A stretch of 64,000 bases of DNA from Phenylobacterium haematophilum. Its GTDB lineage: Bacteria; Pseudomonadota; Alphaproteobacteria; Caulobacterales; Caulobacteraceae. Shown here in pieces: positions 10,287 to 18,625 of the stretch; position 1 is the stretch's first letter; the number at the start of each line of letters is the position of its first letter. The stretch lies in NCBI RefSeq assembly GCF_014196295.1, contig NZ_JACIDK010000002.1, positions 186,001 through 250,000 of the forward strand, written 5' to 3'. The translations under genes were made by a program, and so were the position numbers. Under the pieces are notes generated by a model. It was not told the DNA's origin. It saw nothing but the letters and a program-made list of their open reading frames with translations, and did not search any database.

Positions 10287-10673
10287 TTAGGCTTCGGTCG
10301 TCTCGGTGTTGCGAGCGGTCTGGCGCTCGGCGATCCGGGCCGACTTACCGCGACGGTCGCGCAGGTAGTAGAGCTTGGCGCGACGGACGACGCCGCGACG
10401 CTTCACTTCGATGGAGTCGATGTTCGGGGAGTAGAGCGGGAACACGCGTTCCACGCCTTCGCCGAACGAAATCTTGCGGACGGTGAAGCTCTCGTTCACG
10501 CCGCCGCCTTGACGGCCGATGCAGACGCCTTCGTAGGCCTGGACGCGTTCACGGTCGCCTTCCTTGATCTTCACGTTGACGCGAAGGGTGTCGCCGGCCT
10601 GGAAGTCCGGGATCGCACGGGTGGCGGCGAGGCGGTCGAGCTCTTCTTTTTCGAGCTGCTGGATGATGTTCAT
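10287..10673 (-). CDS. rplS: 50S ribosomal protein L19
   Basis: A 128-residue ribosomal protein located at the 30S-50S interface. It starts [15 protein letters not shown] and carries [16 protein letters not shown], the [13 protein letters not shown] loop and the [22 protein letters not shown] stretch that defines L19, followed by [16 protein letters not shown]. The start follows an AAGGAC-like site, and the gene lies 26 bases after trmD, the usual order. The Thr/Glu-rich tail (NTETTEA) is a small extension common in alphaproteobacteria. A strong terminator follows. Confidence 0.98.
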   Translation of the reverse strand: MNIIQQLEKEELDRLAATRAIPDFQAGDTLRVNVKIKEGDRERVQAYEGVCIGRQGGGVNESFTVRKISFGEGVERVFPLYSPNIDSIEVKRRGVVRRAKLYYLRDRRGKSARIAERQTARNTETTEA

Positions 10674-10699
10674 ATCGGTCGTCCTTGTCCTACTGGGCT

Positions 10700-11410
10700 T
10701 TACTCGCCCTTTGCCTGTTGATTGGCGAGATGCGCCGCCCAGAGGTCCGGACGTCGTTCCCGCGTGGCCGCTTCGCGCTGCGCTTTGCGCCACTTGCCAA
10801 TATCGGCGTGGTGACCGCTGAGCAGCACGGGCGGTATCTCAAGTCCCTCGAATTCCCGCGGTCTGGTGTACTGCGGGTGCTCCAGGAGCCCGTCCTCGAA
10901 ACTCTCTTCACTCAAGCTCTCCGCCTGGCCGAGGACGCCGGGCACGAGCCTTACGCACGCTTCGATCGCCACCAGGGAGGCCGCCTCGCCGCCGGCGAGG
11001 ACCGCGTCTCCGACGCTGATCTCCTCGAACCCCCGGGCGTCGAGCACCCGCTGGTCCACCCCTTCGAACCGTCCGGCCAGGACGATCAGTCCCGGACCCT
11101 TGGCCCATTCACTCACGCGCGCCTGGGTCAGGGGCCGACCCCGTGCGCTCATGTACAAAAGCGGCCGTCCCCGCCGCTCCACGCTGTCCAGCGCGGCTGC
11201 GATGACGTCCGCCCGCATAACCTGTCCAGGACCGCCACCCGCAGGGGTGTCGTCGAGGAAGCCGCGCTTATCCTTGGAAAATTGGCGAATGTCCACTGTT
11301 TCCAATGTCCAAAGCCCATGCTCGCGCCAAGCCGTGCCGATCAGCGAGACGCCGAGCGGGCCGGGATAGGCCTCGGGAAACATGGTCAGGACGGTGGCGT
11401 CGAAGGACAT
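10700..11410 (-). CDS. trmD: tRNA (guanine-37-N1)-methyltransferase
   Basis: Methylates G37 next to the anticodon to prevent frameshifting. The 236-residue SPOUT protein starts [20 protein letters not shown] and has the trefoil-knot motifs [32 protein letters not shown] and the C-terminal [13 protein letters not shown]. The much longer open frame extending upstream through tesB is an artefact. It heads the trmD-rplS transcript, with its promoter in the 135-base divergent gap shared with tesB. Unusually, it is separated from rimM by two genes on the opposite strand. Confidence 0.97.
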   Translation of the reverse strand: MSFDATVLTMFPEAYPGPLGVSLIGTAWREHGLWTLETVDIRQFSKDKRGFLDDTPAGGGPGQVMRADVIAAALDSVERRGRPLLYMSARGRPLTQARVSEWAKGPGLIVLAGRFEGVDQRVLDARGFEEISVGDAVLAGGEAASLVAIEACVRLVPGVLGQAESLSEESFEDGLLEHPQYTRPREFEGLEIPPVLLSGHHADIGKWRKAQREAATRERRPDLWAAHLANQQAKGE

Positions 11411-11545
11411 GGGGCGGCTTTTGGACCAAACGCCGCAGGTTTTCCACGGTCGCCTTAAGAGAACGTCGCTCCCTGGCCGCTTGCGGGGCGTGCGCCATGG
11501 GCGTAATCCGGCTCCTTTCGCACGTGCAGCATTTTTAGAGATCCC

Positions 11546-12406
11546 ATGGAAACGCCCGAAATCCTCACCGAGTCCCTGGCCCTCGAACGTATCGAGGTGA
11601 ACACCTTCCGCGGCGTTTCGCCCGAGGACGGTCCGGGCCGGATCTTCGGCGGCCAGGTGATCGCCCAGTCGCTGCTGGCGGCGTATGAGACGGTTGAGGA
11701 CCGGATCTGCCACTCGCTGCACTGCTACTTCATCCGCCCGGGCGACCCCCGGATCCCGATCCTGTTCGAGGTCGACCGCTCGCGCGACGGCGGCACCTTC
11801 ACCACCCGCCGGGTGATCGCCGTGCAGAACGGCAAGCAGATCTTCAACCTGGCCGCTTCGTTCCAGGTCGCCGAAGACGGCTTCGAGCATCAGGCGCCGA
11901 TGCCGGCGGTGCGCAGCCCCGACGACATGGCCGCCGAGGCCGAGGCGGCCAAGAAGGCCGTCCAAGACGGCATGAGCGAAGAGATGCGCCGGATGATGAA
12001 CCGGCCGCGTCCGATCGAGATGATCGGCCGCGACAACTACGGCTTCGGGCGCAAGCCCAAGCCGAGCGAGCCCAAGAGCGACACCTGGATGCGGGCCGTC
12101 GCTCCGATCGGCGACGACGCGCGCATGCACCAGGTGATCCTGGCCTACGCCTCGGACATGAACCTGCTCTCGACGGCGATGCGGCCGCACGGCGTCGCCT
12201 GGCAGACGCCGGGGCTGCAGTCGGCCAGCCTTGACCACGCCATGTGGTTCCACAAGGCCTCGAACTTCAACGACTGGCATCTGTATACCCAGGACAGCCC
12301 CAGCGCCTCGGGCGGCCGTGGCTTCGTGCGCGGCGCGATTTACGGCCAGGACGGCACCCTGGTCGCCTCGGTGGCCCAAGAAGGCCTGATGCGGTTGAAG
12401 AAGTAG
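11546..12406 (+). CDS. tesB: Acyl-CoA thioesterase II, TesB family
   Basis: A double hot-dog thioesterase of 286 residues that hydrolyses acyl-CoA to free fatty acid and CoA. The first half has NTFRGVSPEDGPGRIFGGQVIAQ and HSLHCYFIRPGDP; the second has YASDMNLL with the catalytic-type Asp, SLDHAMWFH and a terminal GRGFVRGAIYGQDG stretch, as in E. coli TesB. The ATG is preceded by a weak purine-rich region. It is a single gene with its own intrinsic terminator. It lies between trmD and rimM in the opposite orientation, interrupting a normally continuous cluster. Confidence 0.94.
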   Translation: METPEILTESLALERIEVNTFRGVSPEDGPGRIFGGQVIAQSLLAAYETVEDRICHSLHCYFIRPGDPRIPILFEVDRSRDGGTFTTRRVIAVQNGKQIFNLAASFQVAEDGFEHQAPMPAVRSPDDMAAEAEAAKKAVQDGMSEEMRRMMNRPRPIEMIGRDNYGFGRKPKPSEPKSDTWMRAVAPIGDDARMHQVILAYASDMNLLSTAMRPHGVAWQTPGLQSASLDHAMWFHKASNFNDWHLYTQDSPSASGGRGFVRGAIYGQDGTLVASVAQEGLMRLKK

Positions 12407-12410
12407 TTTC

Positions 12411-12449
12411 AGGCGGCGGCAGGCCCCGGCTTGCCGCCTTTCTTTTTTG
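12411..12449 (+). terminator. Rho-independent terminator after tesB
   Basis: An AGGCGGC ... GCCGCCT stem with an inner GC-rich loop is followed directly by TTTCTTTTTT, just after the tesB stop codon and before the next gene's Shine-Dalgarno sequence. Confidence 0.85.
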
Positions 12450-12481
12450 ACTGTTAGGCTCGACGCTTCCTCGGAGGGGGC

Positions 12482-14656
12482 GTGCGAGTGTTCGGACAGT
12501 TCCTCAGTGAGTTGAAGCGTCGAAACGTCATTCGTGTGGCGGCTGTCTACACGGTGACTGCCTGGGCGATTTTCCAGGTCGCCAAGACGATCTTCGAAAC
12601 GCTCGAATTTCCCAAGTGGACAAGTCAGGCGGCGCTGATCGTCCTGGCGCTGGGTCTGCCGATCGCGATCGTCATCGCCTGGGCGTTCGAGCGCGCGCCG
12701 GACGGTTCCATCCACAGGACCAAGACGCCGGAGGGCGCGGAGGCGCCGGCCAGGACCGGTCTCACGCGGCTGGACGTGCTGCTGCTGGGCGGTCTTGGCC
12801 TGGTGCTCGGCGTCACCGCCGCGCAGGTCAGCGGCGTGCTGCGCGGCCCAATGCAGATGCTGGGCGGCGGACCTCCGGAAAAGTCGGTGGCGGTGCTGCC
12901 GTTCGAGACCTTCAGCCAGGCCCAGGACGCCGAGTACTTCGCCGACGGCCTGACCGAGGAGGTGATCAACAGCCTCGCCCAGTCGCCAGAGCTGAAGGTC
13001 GCCGGCCGCACCTCGAGCTTCTATTTCAAGGGCAAGAACGAGGACCTGCGCGAGGTCGGCAAGAAGCTGGGCGTGGCGCACGTGGTCGAAGGCAGCGTGC
13101 GGCGCGAGGGCGATCGCCTGCGGGTCACGTGCCAGCTTGTGGCCTGCAAGGACGGCTTTCACTTGTGGTCGGAGACCTATGACCGCCAGATGGTCGACGC
13201 GCTGGACCTGCAGACCGAGATCGGCGAGGCGGTCGCCGAGGCGATGAAGGTCAAGCTGGCCTTGCGCAGCGCGCGCCCTGCCGACGAGACGCCGCGCGAT
13301 CCGGCCGCCTACACGCTGCAGCTCACCTCGATGGCGCAGCTTCGCCGCCAGGATCCGGACTCGCTGAAGGCCGCGCGGGCCGGCTTCGAACAGCTGATGG
13401 ACCTGGAGCCGCGAAACGCCGCGGCCTTCGCCGGCTACGCCCAGGCGACGATGGTGCTGGCCCAGCAGGGGCTGGCGATGGACATCGGCGAGGCGGGCCG
13501 CGTCGCCCAGGGCGCGATCGACAAGGCGGTGCAGCTTGATCCGGACTCGCCCGACGTCTGGATGGCCAAGGCGATGATCGCCCGGGTGCAGAGCATCCGG
13601 ATCGGCGGGCCGCAGTATGAGCGCGCCTTCGACGAGGCGATCGCACGCACCTTGAAGCTGGCGCCCAACAAGCCCGAGGCGCTGAGCGCCAAGGCCTCGC
13701 GGCTGAACGACCTAGGCCAGTCGGGGCAGGCGGTGGCCTTCGGCCGCAAGGCGCTGGCCCTCGATCCGCTGAACCGCTCGACGATCATGACCTACGGCAA
13801 GGCGCTGATGAACGTCGGCCAGCTGGACGAGTCCGAGCGTCAGTTCCATTCGGCGACCGAGCTCTATCCGGAATACGAACAGGCCAAGTACCAGCTGGCC
13901 ATGGTGCTGGCCGAGAAGGGCCGGTTTGACGAGGCCGAGCCCTGGCTAAAGGCCATCGCCACCGGCCAGGACCCGTTCATCTCGCTGCAGACCTCCTGGG
14001 TCTACATGAACCTCGGCCTGCGCGAGGACGCCGATGCGGTGCTGCGGGCGATCAGCGAGTCGCCGGCCAAGGAGCTCGGCGAGGTCACTATCCTTTGCTA
14101 CGACGGCGACTGGAGCGGCGCGCTGGCCATGGGCCGCTCGCTAATGGCCAAGGACGACGAGCCGTTCTGGCCGATGGTGGTGTTCCAGACCTCGGTGATG
14201 ACCGGCAAGTACGCCGAGGGCGTGGCGGCGCTGAAGACCCTGCGGCCCGACATCTTCTCGCCGGAGCCGGCGGTCACCGGGCTGGATCTGGCCATGCCGA
14301 CGGTGGCGGCCCACGCGCTGAACCGACTGGGAGATCGGGCGCAGGCCAAGCGATTGCTCGACGAGGTGCTGAAGGTGACCGCGCCGACGCCTGGTCAGCG
14401 GCCGCCGAACGACTGGCTGGTCGCCCGCGCAAAGGTGTTCGCTGAAAAAGGCATGCGGAACGAGGCGGTCGCCGCACTGGAGTCCGCCTACCAGAACGGT
14501 TGGCGCGGCGTTTTCCTGTGGGACGAGAGCCTGTGGCTGGACCAGCAGCCGAACATGCTGGTGCTGCGCGACGATCCGGCGATCAAGGCGCTGATGGCGA
14601 AGGCGCGCGCCGATCTCGCCCGCCAGCGCGAGGCGGTGCTCGCCCAGCGAGCCTAG
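12482..14656 (+). CDS. Membrane-anchored TolB-N/FlgO-domain protein with TPR repeats
   Basis: A 724-residue protein starting with GTG after a CGGAGGGGG ribosome-binding site. Three hydrophobic segments occupy about residues 18-40, 50-68 and 97-118. A TolB N-terminal/FlgO-like domain covers roughly 134-240 (KSVAVLPFETFS, YFADGLTEEVINSLAQ, VVEGSVRREGDRLRV). Tetratricopeptide-type helices then run from about 260 to 700. Database relatives are often called adenylate cyclase-like because this module is joined to cyclase or winged-helix domains elsewhere; neither is present here. Its role is unknown and may be protein-protein scaffolding. Its stop overlaps the rimM stop. Confidence 0.8.
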   Translation: MRVFGQFLSELKRRNVIRVAAVYTVTAWAIFQVAKTIFETLEFPKWTSQAALIVLALGLPIAIVIAWAFERAPDGSIHRTKTPEGAEAPARTGLTRLDVLLLGGLGLVLGVTAAQVSGVLRGPMQMLGGGPPEKSVAVLPFETFSQAQDAEYFADGLTEEVINSLAQSPELKVAGRTSSFYFKGKNEDLREVGKKLGVAHVVEGSVRREGDRLRVTCQLVACKDGFHLWSETYDRQMVDALDLQTEIGEAVAEAMKVKLALRSARPADETPRDPAAYTLQLTSMAQLRRQDPDSLKAARAGFEQLMDLEPRNAAAFAGYAQATMVLAQQGLAMDIGEAGRVAQGAIDKAVQLDPDSPDVWMAKAMIARVQSIRIGGPQYERAFDEAIARTLKLAPNKPEALSAKASRLNDLGQSGQAVAFGRKALALDPLNRSTIMTYGKALMNVGQLDESERQFHSATELYPEYEQAKYQLAMVLAEKGRFDEAEPWLKAIATGQDPFISLQTSWVYMNLGLREDADAVLRAISESPAKELGEVTILCYDGDWSGALAMGRSLMAKDDEPFWPMVVFQTSVMTGKYAEGVAALKTLRPDIFSPEPAVTGLDLAMPTVAAHALNRLGDRAQAKRLLDEVLKVTAPTPGQRPPNDWLVARAKVFAEKGMRNEAVAALESAYQNGWRGVFLWDESLWLDQQPNMLVLRDDPAIKALMAKARADLARQREAVLAQRA

Positions 14657-15201
14657 TCTTCGCCTTCCTCGTGACCCTCGTTGGGGTCGGCTTCGATGAC
14701 GGCGGGAGGCTCGGCGATGAGTTTGCCCTGGGCGATGCGCACCTCGGGCACCGCCTCGCGGGTGAAGGCCAGCCACCAGCTGGCGCCGACCTTGGGCTGG
14801 ATTTCGAGCAGGTCGCCGGCGCCGAAATCCTGGACGGTCTTGACCGTGCCCAGCAGTTCGCCAGCGGCGGTCTCGACGGTCAGGCCGATGAGGTCGGCGA
14901 GATAGAACTCGTCCTCCTCCGGCTCGGGCAGGCTGTCGCGGGAAATATAGAGCTTGAGGCCGCGCAGGGCCTCGGCCGCGTTGCGGTCGTCCACGCCCTT
15001 GAGGCGGGCGACGATCCCGCCCTTGGTCGGGCGGGCCGATGCGATGGTCAGGGCGGGCGAGCCGTCCTGACGCATCAAGGTCTTGTAGCTCACCAGCGCC
15101 ATGGGGTCGGCGGTGAAGGTGGTGACCTTCACCTCGCCTCGCACGCCGTGGGCGGCGCCGACCTGGGCGACGAAAATCAGATTGTGCGTTTCGTCGCCCA
15201 T
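14653..15201 (-). CDS. rimM: Ribosome maturation factor RimM
   Basis: Binds ribosomal protein S19 and helps late 30S assembly around the 16S rRNA 3' domain. The 182-residue protein has the N-terminal RimM beta-barrel (LIFVAQVGAAHGVRGEVKV) and the C-terminal PRC barrel (DEFYLADLIGLTVET, GTVKTVQDFGAGDLLEI). An acidic tail (EGHEEGED) closes it. It lies 59 bases downstream of rpsP, the conserved order. Normally trmD would follow, but here convergent genes intervene, so rimM is probably the last gene of the ffh transcript. Confidence 0.95.
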   Translation of the reverse strand: MGDETHNLIFVAQVGAAHGVRGEVKVTTFTADPMALVSYKTLMRQDGSPALTIASARPTKGGIVARLKGVDDRNAAEALRGLKLYISRDSLPEPEEDEFYLADLIGLTVETAAGELLGTVKTVQDFGAGDLLEIQPKVGASWWLAFTREAVPEVRIAQGKLIAEPPAVIEADPNEGHEEGED

Positions 15202-15260
15202 GTCGGTCGAACCAAGGCCAGCTCACCCCATCCCGAAGGCCGCGGTGAGCGGCGCTGGAC

Positions 15261-15758
15261 TTAGCCTTCGGTCTTTTCGGCGTCGCCTTCGGCGGCCGGA
15301 GCTTCTTCAGCAGCCGGAGCTTCAGCGGCGGCCTCGGCGGCCGGGGCTTCCTCGGCCGGAGCGGCTTCGGGTTCCGGCTCCGGAGCCGGCTGGGCGGCGG
15401 CTTCGGCCGCGGCGGCGGCGCGGTCAGCTTCGCGTTGAGCGCGCTCTTCAGCGCGTTCCTTGGCCTTGCGGCCCGGCTCGGCCTTGCTCGGGTTGTTGCC
15501 GGCTTCCCACTTCACCAGGCCTTCGTTGGCCAGGAAACGCGCGACGCGGTCGGTCGGCTGGGCGCCCTTCTTGAGCCACGCCTGGATCGACTCGACCTTC
15601 AGGGTGACGCGCGCCGGGTCGTCCTTCTTGAGCATCGGGTTGTAGGCGCCGACCTTCTCGATGAAGCGGCCGTCGCGCGGCGAGTGCGAGTCGGCGATGA
15701 CGATGTTGTAGTAGGGGCGCTTCTTGGCGCCGCCACGGGCGAGACGGATCTTGAGCAT
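15261..15758 (-). CDS. rpsP: 30S ribosomal protein S16 with long Ala/Glu/Pro tail
   Basis: The first 85 residues are a complete S16 ([46 protein letters not shown]). The protein then continues for about 80 residues: a charged K/E/R helix (about 92-115), then a low-complexity Ala-Glu-Pro tract to residue 165. S16 is usually 80-90 residues. Alphaproteobacterial versions often have tails, but this one doubles the protein. The tail probably projects from the 30S body. ffh ends 20 bases upstream. No frameshift is needed to explain the tail. Confidence 0.95.
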   Translation of the reverse strand: MLKIRLARGGAKKRPYYNIVIADSHSPRDGRFIEKVGAYNPMLKKDDPARVTLKVESIQAWLKKGAQPTDRVARFLANEGLVKWEAGNNPSKAEPGRKAKERAEERAQREADRAAAAAEAAAQPAPEPEPEAAPAEEAPAAEAAAEAPAAEEAPAAEGDAEKTEG

Positions 15759-15778
15759 GGGTTAGTCCTTTGTAAGCT

Positions 15779-17302
15779 CTAGGATTTCTTGAAGGGGTTG
15801 AAGCCGGGCGGCAGATTGCCGAGGCCAGGAAGCTTCCCGGGGCCGCCGAGGCCGGGCAGACCGCCCCCTTGGCTGGCCAGCTTGCCGAGTTCTTCCAGTT
15901 GTTTGGGATCGGGCGCGGGCATCTTGCCGCCGCCCAGGGCCTTGAGACGGTCCATGCCGCCGCCGCCCATCATGCCGGCCATGCGGGCGAAGCCCTTGCC
16001 GCCGTCGCGGCTCATCATCTTGAAGGCGTCCGCCATCTGGCGATGCTGCTTCAGGAGCCGGTTGATCTCGGCCACGTCGACGCCGGCGCCGGCGGCGATG
16101 CGGCGCTTGCGCGAGGCCTGCAGGATGTCGGGCTTCTTGCGCTCGGCCTTGGTCATCGAGGAGATGATCGCCATCTGGCGGTCGATCATCTTGTCGGAGA
16201 CGTTGGCTTCGGAGAGCTGTTTCTTGACCTTTTGGACGCCCGGCAGCAGGCCCATCAGGCCTTCCATGCCGCCCATGCGCTTCATCTGGTTGAACTGCTC
16301 GGCCATCATGTCGAGGTCGAACTGGCCTTTGGCCAGCTTCTTGGCCATCGCCTCGGTCTTGGCCACGTCCAGGTCCTGGGCGGCCTTCTCGACCAGGGCG
16401 ACGACGTCGCCCTGACCCAGGATGCGGCCGGCCACGCGGCGGGCGTCGAAGACGTCGAGGCCTTCGATCTTTTCCGACACGCCGAGGAACTTGATCGGCA
16501 GGCCGGTGACCGCGCGCATCGACAGCGCCGCGCCGCCGCGGCCGTCGCCGTCGGCCCGCGTCAGCACCAGGCCGGTCAGCGGCAGGCGTTCGTGGAAGGC
16601 GGTGGCGGTGCGCACCGCGTCCTGGCCGGTCAGGCTGTCGGCGACCAGCAGGGTTTCGGTGGGCGAGGCGATCTTCGCGATCTCGGCCGCTTCGGCCATC
16701 ATCGCTTCGTCGATGGTGGTGCGGCCGGCGGTGTCGAGGATGACGACGTCGAAGCCCTGGAGCTTGGCCGCGGACATGGCCCGGCGGGCGATGTCCGGCG
16801 CGGCCTGGCCGGCTACGATCGGCAGGCTCTCGACGCCCGCCTGCTTGGCCAGCAGGGCCAGCTGCTCCATGGCGGCGGGGCGGCGGGTGTCGAGCGAGGC
16901 CAGCAAGACCTTCTTGCGGTCCTTGGCGAGTTTCAGCGCCAGCTTGCCGGCGGTGGTGGTCTTACCCGAGCCCTGCAGGCCGGCCATCATGATGACCGTC
17001 GGCGGGTTGAGCGCGAGGTTCAGGCCCTCGGCAGTCTCGCCGCCCAGCATCTCGACCAGGCCGTCATAGGTGATCTTCACCACCTGGTCGGCGGGGCGGA
17101 TCGAGCGGATCACCTCCTCGCCGGCGGCCCGTTCCTTGGCCTTGGAGATGAACTCGCGGACGACGGGCAGCGCGACGTCGGCCTCGAGCAGGGCGACACG
17201 CACCTCGCGCAGGGCTTCGTCGATGTCCTTTTCCGAGAGCACGCCCCGCCCGGAGAGGCGGTCGAAGACCCCGGAAAGCCGATCTGTCAGTGCGTCAAAC
17301 AC
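15779..17302 (-). CDS. ffh: Signal recognition particle protein Ffh (SRP54)
   Basis: GTPase that binds 4.5S RNA and signal sequences and delivers ribosomes to FtsY. From a GTG at 17302 (GGAG seven bases upstream) it is 507 residues. The N domain covers about residues 1-90. The G domain has GLQGSGKT at 108-115, DTRRPAA, DTAGR and TRADGDGRGG. The methionine-rich M domain covers about 300-430 (QFNQMKRMGGMEGLMGLLPG, RKRRIAAGAGV). A Gly/Met/Pro-rich tail of about 70 residues follows. The longer frame starting at 17461 is not family-like. It is the first gene of ffh-rpsP-rimM. Confidence 0.96.
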   Translation of the reverse strand: MFDALTDRLSGVFDRLSGRGVLSEKDIDEALREVRVALLEADVALPVVREFISKAKERAAGEEVIRSIRPADQVVKITYDGLVEMLGGETAEGLNLALNPPTVIMMAGLQGSGKTTTAGKLALKLAKDRKKVLLASLDTRRPAAMEQLALLAKQAGVESLPIVAGQAAPDIARRAMSAAKLQGFDVVILDTAGRTTIDEAMMAEAAEIAKIASPTETLLVADSLTGQDAVRTATAFHERLPLTGLVLTRADGDGRGGAALSMRAVTGLPIKFLGVSEKIEGLDVFDARRVAGRILGQGDVVALVEKAAQDLDVAKTEAMAKKLAKGQFDLDMMAEQFNQMKRMGGMEGLMGLLPGVQKVKKQLSEANVSDKMIDRQMAIISSMTKAERKKPDILQASRKRRIAAGAGVDVAEINRLLKQHRQMADAFKMMSRDGGKGFARMAGMMGGGGMDRLKALGGGKMPAPDPKQLEELGKLASQGGGLPGLGGPGKLPGLGNLPPGFNPFKKS

Positions 17303-17313
17303 GCGAGACTCCA

Positions 17314-17342
17314 CCCCAATTTTCCCGAGGAGGGAAAATGGG
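17314..17342 (-). promoter_or_regulatory. Hairpin in the ffh 5' leader, next to the Shine-Dalgarno site
   Basis: On the ffh mRNA a TTTTCCC / GGGAAAA stem, extended by flanking CCC/GGG, closes a small loop, TCCTC, immediately upstream of the GGTGGAG ribosome-binding region. The loop is complementary to GGAG. Modulation of ffh translation is speculation; the base pairing itself is visible. Confidence 0.45.
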
Positions 17343-17354
17343 AAGAAAGGGTTT

Positions 17355-17389
17355 GAGACATTTTCGATCCTGCGGACCGCAAATGTCTC
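17355..17389. repeat. Nine-base inverted repeat upstream of ffh
   Basis: GAGACATTT and AAATGTCTC are perfect inverted copies separated by 17 bases, 53-87 bases ahead of the ffh start. The position suits either an operator or an RNA stem in the leader. I cannot match it to a known regulator. Confidence 0.5.
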
Positions 17390-17601
17390 GGGAGGCCCAA
17401 ACGCAATCGACCCCCGTGGACGATCACGTCGACGGGGGGCCTCGCCGCCCTCGTCCCACATCAGTCGTGGGGGTCGTGGCGGTGGAGGGCGCGAATGCTA
17501 TGCGCCAGAAGGGGGCGCTTATGCCCCTGTGGATGCTTTAGGTCAAGGATTTGAAGGGTCGACGCCACATATCATGTGGTGACGCCGACCCGTGCGCGGA
17601 C

Positions 17602-18411
17602 TCAGCCTTGCACCACCCACTGGCCGTCGGCGCCCTTGCAGGCGGTGTGGCGCGAGGTTTCCGGAGCGCCGTTCGAGGTGCGGATGGTCTGCTCGAAGGT
17701 GCGGCAGACCGAATTGCCGCCGGCGTACTGGGCGCCGCCGGCCGGGCGCACCACGGTGTCCGAAACGTAGCCGATCGCCTGGCCGTTGCGGCCCGCCAGC
17801 AGCCACGGCGTTCCGCTGACCCGCGCCAGGGCGTCGAAGCTCTGGCCGCCGTTCAGCTTGCCGACCACCGGCGCGGAGGTGGTCGGGCGGGCGCGGATGT
17901 TGACAGTCTTGGGCGCGGTGTAGAGACCGGAGGCGGACTCGTAGGCTGAGGCCGGCTCGACGCCCTTCGCAAAGCGCAGTCCGCTCAGCGAGACCGGCTG
18001 GCCCCCGCCGCCGTTCGAGGTCGAGACGACGCGGACGTCGCCCGAGGCGCCGGTCTCCGGGTTGGACCAGGATTGCGAGCCGCCGCGGTCGAGGGCGTTC
18101 TGGGCTGCGTATTGGGCCTTCTGCTGGTCGCTGCGCTGCATCCGGCAGCCGATGTAGGAGCCGGCCGCCGCGCCGGCCGCGGCGCCGAGCACGGTGCCCA
18201 GCGTGCGCTCGTTCTTGGCGAGGTTGCTTCCGACCACGCCGCCGACCAGGCCGCCGATGACCGCCCCGCCGGCCTGTTTGTTGCCACCGGCGTCGCAGCC
18301 GAAGATCGAGGAGAGGGGACTGCCCTGGCGCAGGGTCGGCTGCGCGCCCGCGGTCGCGGGCATGGCGAGAGCGACGGCGACGAGGGCCGCGGTGACTTGT
18401 GAAGGACGCAT
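17602..18411 (-). CDS. Exported glycine-zipper protein with SH3-like domain (17-kDa antigen type)
   Basis: A 269-residue protein from the ATG at 18411, with a cleavable signal peptide (MRPSQVTAALVAVALAMPAT, then AGA-Q). Residues about 50-100 form a glycine zipper (GGAVIGGLVGGVVGSNLAKN, VLGAAAGAAAGSYIG) like the Rickettsia 17-kDa surface antigen family. A bacterial SH3-like repeat follows (VNIRARPTTSAPVVGKL...SFDALARVSGTPWLL). The C-terminal part has two Cys (VCRTF, HTACKG). It is probably periplasmic or outer-membrane associated and envelope-stabilising. The extended frame upstream to 18627 is non-family. Confidence 0.82.
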   Translation of the reverse strand: MRPSQVTAALVAVALAMPATAGAQPTLRQGSPLSSIFGCDAGGNKQAGGAVIGGLVGGVVGSNLAKNERTLGTVLGAAAGAAAGSYIGCRMQRSDQQKAQYAAQNALDRGGSQSWSNPETGASGDVRVVSTSNGGGGQPVSLSGLRFAKGVEPASAYESASGLYTAPKTVNIRARPTTSAPVVGKLNGGQSFDALARVSGTPWLLAGRNGQAIGYVSDTVVRPAGGAQYAGGNSVCRTFEQTIRTSNGAPETSRHTACKGADGQWVVQG

Positions 18412-18625
18412 ATCGGGTTTCCTGGACGGGTCGGGGCCCAATTCGGGGCGAACAAGCTGTGCCGGAAAAATGCGTCTGCGCCCGCTTCCGTTCCATACCG
18501 GGGCGCTATCAACAATTGTACTGAACCGGCCGCCCGCTGCCGCCACGGCGCCCTTGACCTGACCCCCTGCGCGGGCGGGTAATCCCGCCGAGCGTCGGAG
18601 ACACGGCGGCACAAGGGAGAACGCC

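Noticed and set aside
10700-13162. 820-codon leftward frame containing trmD
   Set aside because: Only the last 236 codons are TrmD; the remainder is antisense to tesB and the TPR gene.
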